Position numbers and translations under genes: made by a program. A stretch of 64,000 nucleotides of DNA from Pantoea anthophila (lineage in GTDB: Bacteria; Pseudomonadota; Gammaproteobacteria; Enterobacterales; Enterobacteriaceae): contig NZ_VHIZ01000052.1 of the NCBI RefSeq assembly GCF_006494375.1, forward strand, positions 248,001 to 312,000, written 5' to 3'. Position 1 is the stretch's first letter; each line of letters starts with the position of its first letter. The notes beneath the pieces were generated by a model. That model was not told where the DNA came from. It made no database searches and saw only the letters and a program-made list of their open reading frames with translations. Shown here piece by piece: positions 61,863-64,000 of the stretch.

Positions 61863-62390
61863 GTGATCGATGATGATGGCTACCGCCCGAATGTTGGTAT
61901 CGTAATCTGTAACCGGCAGGGACAAGTGTTATGGGCCAGGCGCTTTGGACAGCACTCCTGGCAATTTCCTCAGGGAGGCATCAATCCCGGTGAAACCGCA
62001 GAACAGGCGATGTATCGCGAACTGTTTGAAGAGGTCGGATTGCACCGGAAAGATGTCCGAATACTTGCCTCTACCCGTAACTGGCTGCGTTACAAGTTGC
62101 CAAAACGTTTGGTGCGTTGGGACACAAAGCCGGTATGTATCGGCCAGAAACAAAAGTGGTTTCTTCTGCAGTTAATGTGTAATGACGCGGATATCAATGT
62201 GCAGCACAGCAGCACGCCGGAGTTCGATGGCTGGCGCTGGGTCAGTTTCTGGTATCCGGTGCGTCAGGTTGTCTCCTTTAAACGCGACGTCTACCGCCGG
62301 GTGATGAAGGAATTCGCTGGCGTGGTGATGTCTATGCAGGAGAGTGCGGGGCAGCGAAACAATCCTGCCCATCGACGTAAGAGAGGATAG
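61863..62390 (+). CDS. rppH: RNA pyrophosphohydrolase
   Basis: 175 residues, GTG start at 61863 as in E. coli; the N-terminal [20 protein letters not shown] is identical. RppH removes pyrophosphate from 5' mRNA ends and so starts RNase E-dependent decay. The Nudix box runs from [11 protein letters not shown] to ELFEEVGL (GX5EX7REUXEEXGU). ptsP starts 12 bases downstream, so the two form an operon. Confidence 0.98.
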   Translation: MIDDDGYRPNVGIVICNRQGQVLWARRFGQHSWQFPQGGINPGETAEQAMYRELFEEVGLHRKDVRILASTRNWLRYKLPKRLVRWDTKPVCIGQKQKWFLLQLMCNDADINVQHSSTPEFDGWRWVSFWYPVRQVVSFKRDVYRRVMKEFAGVVMSMQESAGQRNNPAHRRKRG

Positions 62391-62402
62391 GCCACGCCCT
62401 TT

Positions 62403-64000
62403 ATGCTCACTCAGTTGCGCGAAATTGTAGAAAAAGTGGCGAGTGCGCCGCGTCTCAATGAAGCACTCGACATTCTGGTCAATGAGATCTGTCTGGCGAT
62501 GGAAACGGAAGTCTGTTCCGTTTACCTCGCCGACCACGATCGTCGCTGCTATTACCTGATGGCGACGCGCGGACTCAAAAAACCGCGTGGCCGCACTGTG
62601 ACGCTGGCGTTTGACGAGGGGATCGTCGGTTTAGTGGGCCGTCTGGCCGAGCCGATTAACCTTGCGGACGCCCAGAGCCACCCCAGCTTCAAATATATCC
62701 CCGCAGTGAAAGAGGAGCGCTATCGCTCCTTCCTCGGCGTGCCCATTATCAGCCGTCGTCAGCTTCTTGGCGTGCTGGTGGTGCAGCAGCGCGAACACCG
62801 TCAGTTTGATGAAAGCGAAGAGTCGTTTCTGGTCACCCTGGCGACCCAGATGGCGGCGTTGCTGTCGCAGTCTCAGATGGGTCAGCTGTTTGGTCAGTTC
62901 CGGCAGACGCGGGTGCGCGCGATTGCGGCCGCGCCTGGCGTGGCGGTGGCACCAGGCTGGGTCGATGAGACGCAGCCGCTGCTCGATCAGGTTTCCGCCG
63001 CCTCCACGCTGGATGTGCAGCGTGAGCGTGAGCGACTGTCGATCGCCATGACCGAGGCCGCGAGTGAGTTTCGCCGCTTCAGTAAACGGTTCAGCGCCAG
63101 CGCACAGAAAGAGAGCGCGGCCATTTTCGACCTCTACTCCCACCTGCTGACCGATGCCCGGCTGAAGAAAGATCTGTTCGATGAGATCGAACGCGGATCG
63201 GTCGCCGAGTGGGCGGTCAGACAGGTGATCGAGAAGTTTGCTAAGCAGTTCGCCAGCCTGACGGATAACTATCTGCGTGAACGCGCAGGCGATCTGCGGG
63301 TGCTGGGCCAGCGTCTGCTGTTTCACCTTGATGACTCGCTGGTCGGCACCAACGCCTGGCCGGAACGCTTCGTACTGGTGGCCGATGAGCTGACCGCAAC
63401 GACGCTGGCTGAGCTGCCGCAGGAGCGGCTGGCAGGCGTGGTGGTGCGGGATGGTGCAGCCAACTCCCATGCGGCGATCCTGACCCGGGCGATGGGGATC
63501 CCGACCGTGATGGGCGCGGATATCCAGCCGCATCAGCTCAACAAACGTCTGCTGATTGTCGATGGCTATCGCGGTGAGCTACTGATCGATCCGGAGCCGG
63601 TGCTGGTGCAGGAGTATCAGCGCCTGATCAGCGAAGAGAATGCGCTGAGCAGGATGGCGGAAGGGGTTGTCGATCAGCCGGGCGAACTGAAAAGTGGCGA
63701 GCGGGTGCAGGTGATGCTCAATGCCGGATTAAGCCCGGAGCATGAGCAGGCGCTCGGCAGCTGGGTGGATGGCATCGGGCTCTACCGCACCGAAATTCCG
63801 TTTATGCTGCAGAACGGTTTCCCGTCGGAAGAGGAGCAGGTGGCGCAGTATCAGGGCATGCTGCAGCTGTTTCACAACAAGCCGGTCACGCTGCGAACGC
63901 TGGACGTCGGGGCGGATAAGCAGCTGCCCTATATGCCGATCAGTGAAGAGAACCCCTGCCTGGGCTGGCGCGGCATCCGCCTGACGCTCGATCAGCCAGA
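62403..64000 (+). CDS. ptsP: Phosphoenolpyruvate-protein phosphotransferase, nitrogen PTS (EI-Ntr), 3' part outside window
   Basis: About 532 residues from ATG 62403, open to the right edge. An N-terminal GAF domain (LTQLREIVEKVASAPRLNEA to about residue 160; NifA-like, reported to sense glutamine and 2-oxoglutarate) is fused to enzyme I. The phosphohistidine is in VRDGAANSHAAILTRAMG, and the PEP-binding barrel begins IGLYRTEIPFMLQ with TLDVGADKQLPYM. EI-Ntr phosphorylates NPr and then PtsN. The full protein should be near 748 residues; the missing part is only due to the window. Confidence 0.97.
   Translation, partial: MLTQLREIVEKVASAPRLNEALDILVNEICLAMETEVCSVYLADHDRRCYYLMATRGLKKPRGRTVTLAFDEGIVGLVGRLAEPINLADAQSHPSFKYIPAVKEERYRSFLGVPIISRRQLLGVLVVQQREHRQFDESEESFLVTLATQMAALLSQSQMGQLFGQFRQTRVRAIAAAPGVAVAPGWVDETQPLLDQVSAASTLDVQRERERLSIAMTEAASEFRRFSKRFSASAQKESAAIFDLYSHLLTDARLKKDLFDEIERGSVAEWAVRQVIEKFAKQFASLTDNYLRERAGDLRVLGQRLLFHLDDSLVGTNAWPERFVLVADELTATTLAELPQERLAGVVVRDGAANSHAAILTRAMGIPTVMGADIQPHQLNKRLLIVDGYRGELLIDPEPVLVQEYQRLISEENALSRMAEGVVDQPGELKSGERVQVMLNAGLSPEHEQALGSWVDGIGLYRTEIPFMLQNGFPSEEEQVAQYQGMLQLFHNKPVTLRTLDVGADKQLPYMPISEENPCLGWRGIRLTLDQP

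Noticed and set aside
62631-63533. 300-codon minus-strand frame opposite ptsP
   Set aside because: Lies fully inside the GAF-EI coding region of ptsP and has shadow-type composition.

Overview
The window is about 64 kb of chromosome from a gamma-proteobacterium of the order Enterobacterales. Nearly every protein resembles a well-known E. coli protein, and gene order largely follows the E. coli blocks yggS-yggR-yqgF-yqgE-gshB-rsmE-endA-sprT-galP-metK-speA-speB, tktA-epd-pgk-fbaA-mscS-argO-yggE-argP-rpiA-serA, fau-ssrS-zapA-ygfB-pepP-ubiH-ubiI-gcvTHP, and mutH-rppH-ptsP. The G+C-rich codon use and the genes that differ from E. coli fit Pantoea or Erwinia best; this genus call is inference from memory, not a search. 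I see no rRNA, tRNA, insertion sequence, prophage or CRISPR array.

Layout. 1-5.7 kb: yggS (cut by the left edge), a lone PilT-like ATPase, and a minus-strand run ruvX, yqgE, gshB, rsmE, endA, sprT. 5.9-8.3 kb: two lipopolysaccharide genes (a WaaB-like glycosyltransferase and an O-antigen ligase/polymerase) placed between sprT and galP. 8.3-16.7 kb: galP and metK with operator-like sites, then polyamine genes speA and speB, a YidB-like protein and the metalloprotease loiP. 17-28.9 kb: central carbon metabolism (tktA, epd-pgk-fbaA, rpiA) and serA, with mscS, argO, yggE and argP; an unusual cruciform-like element lies between yggE and argP. 29-40.5 kb: fau with 6S RNA and zapA, then ygfB-pepP-ubiH-ubiI and the glycine cleavage operon with a PurR operator. 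40.5-52.5 kb: bglA with an RpiR-type regulator, trhA, ygfZ facing sdhE-cptA (iron-sulfur and flavin assembly), fldB, and xerD-dsbC-recJ-prfB-lysS with the RF2 programmed frameshift. 52.7-55.3 kb: accessory genes (cupin, trypsin-like lipoprotein, MFS exporter). 55.3-64 kb: lysR/lysA, a GNAT acetyltransferase, tas, ygdR, ygdQ, mutH, a region that looks like the DnaA-reactivating locus DARS2, rppH, and ptsP cut by the right edge.

Functional links. epd, pgk and fbaA share a leader with Cra- and CRP-like sites, tying B6 precursor synthesis to glycolysis. serA and gcvTHP feed one-carbon metabolism together with metK and fau. speA and speB form the arginine-to-putrescine route. ubiH and ubiI carry out two ubiquinone ring hydroxylations. 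mutH, recJ, xerD, ruvX and the DARS2-like locus concern DNA maintenance. The most noteworthy items are the DARS2-like DnaA-box cluster, the folded repeat between yggE and argP, the LPS gene insertion, non-canonical pore-helix residues in MscS, and a 13-base sequence shared by two distant promoters.
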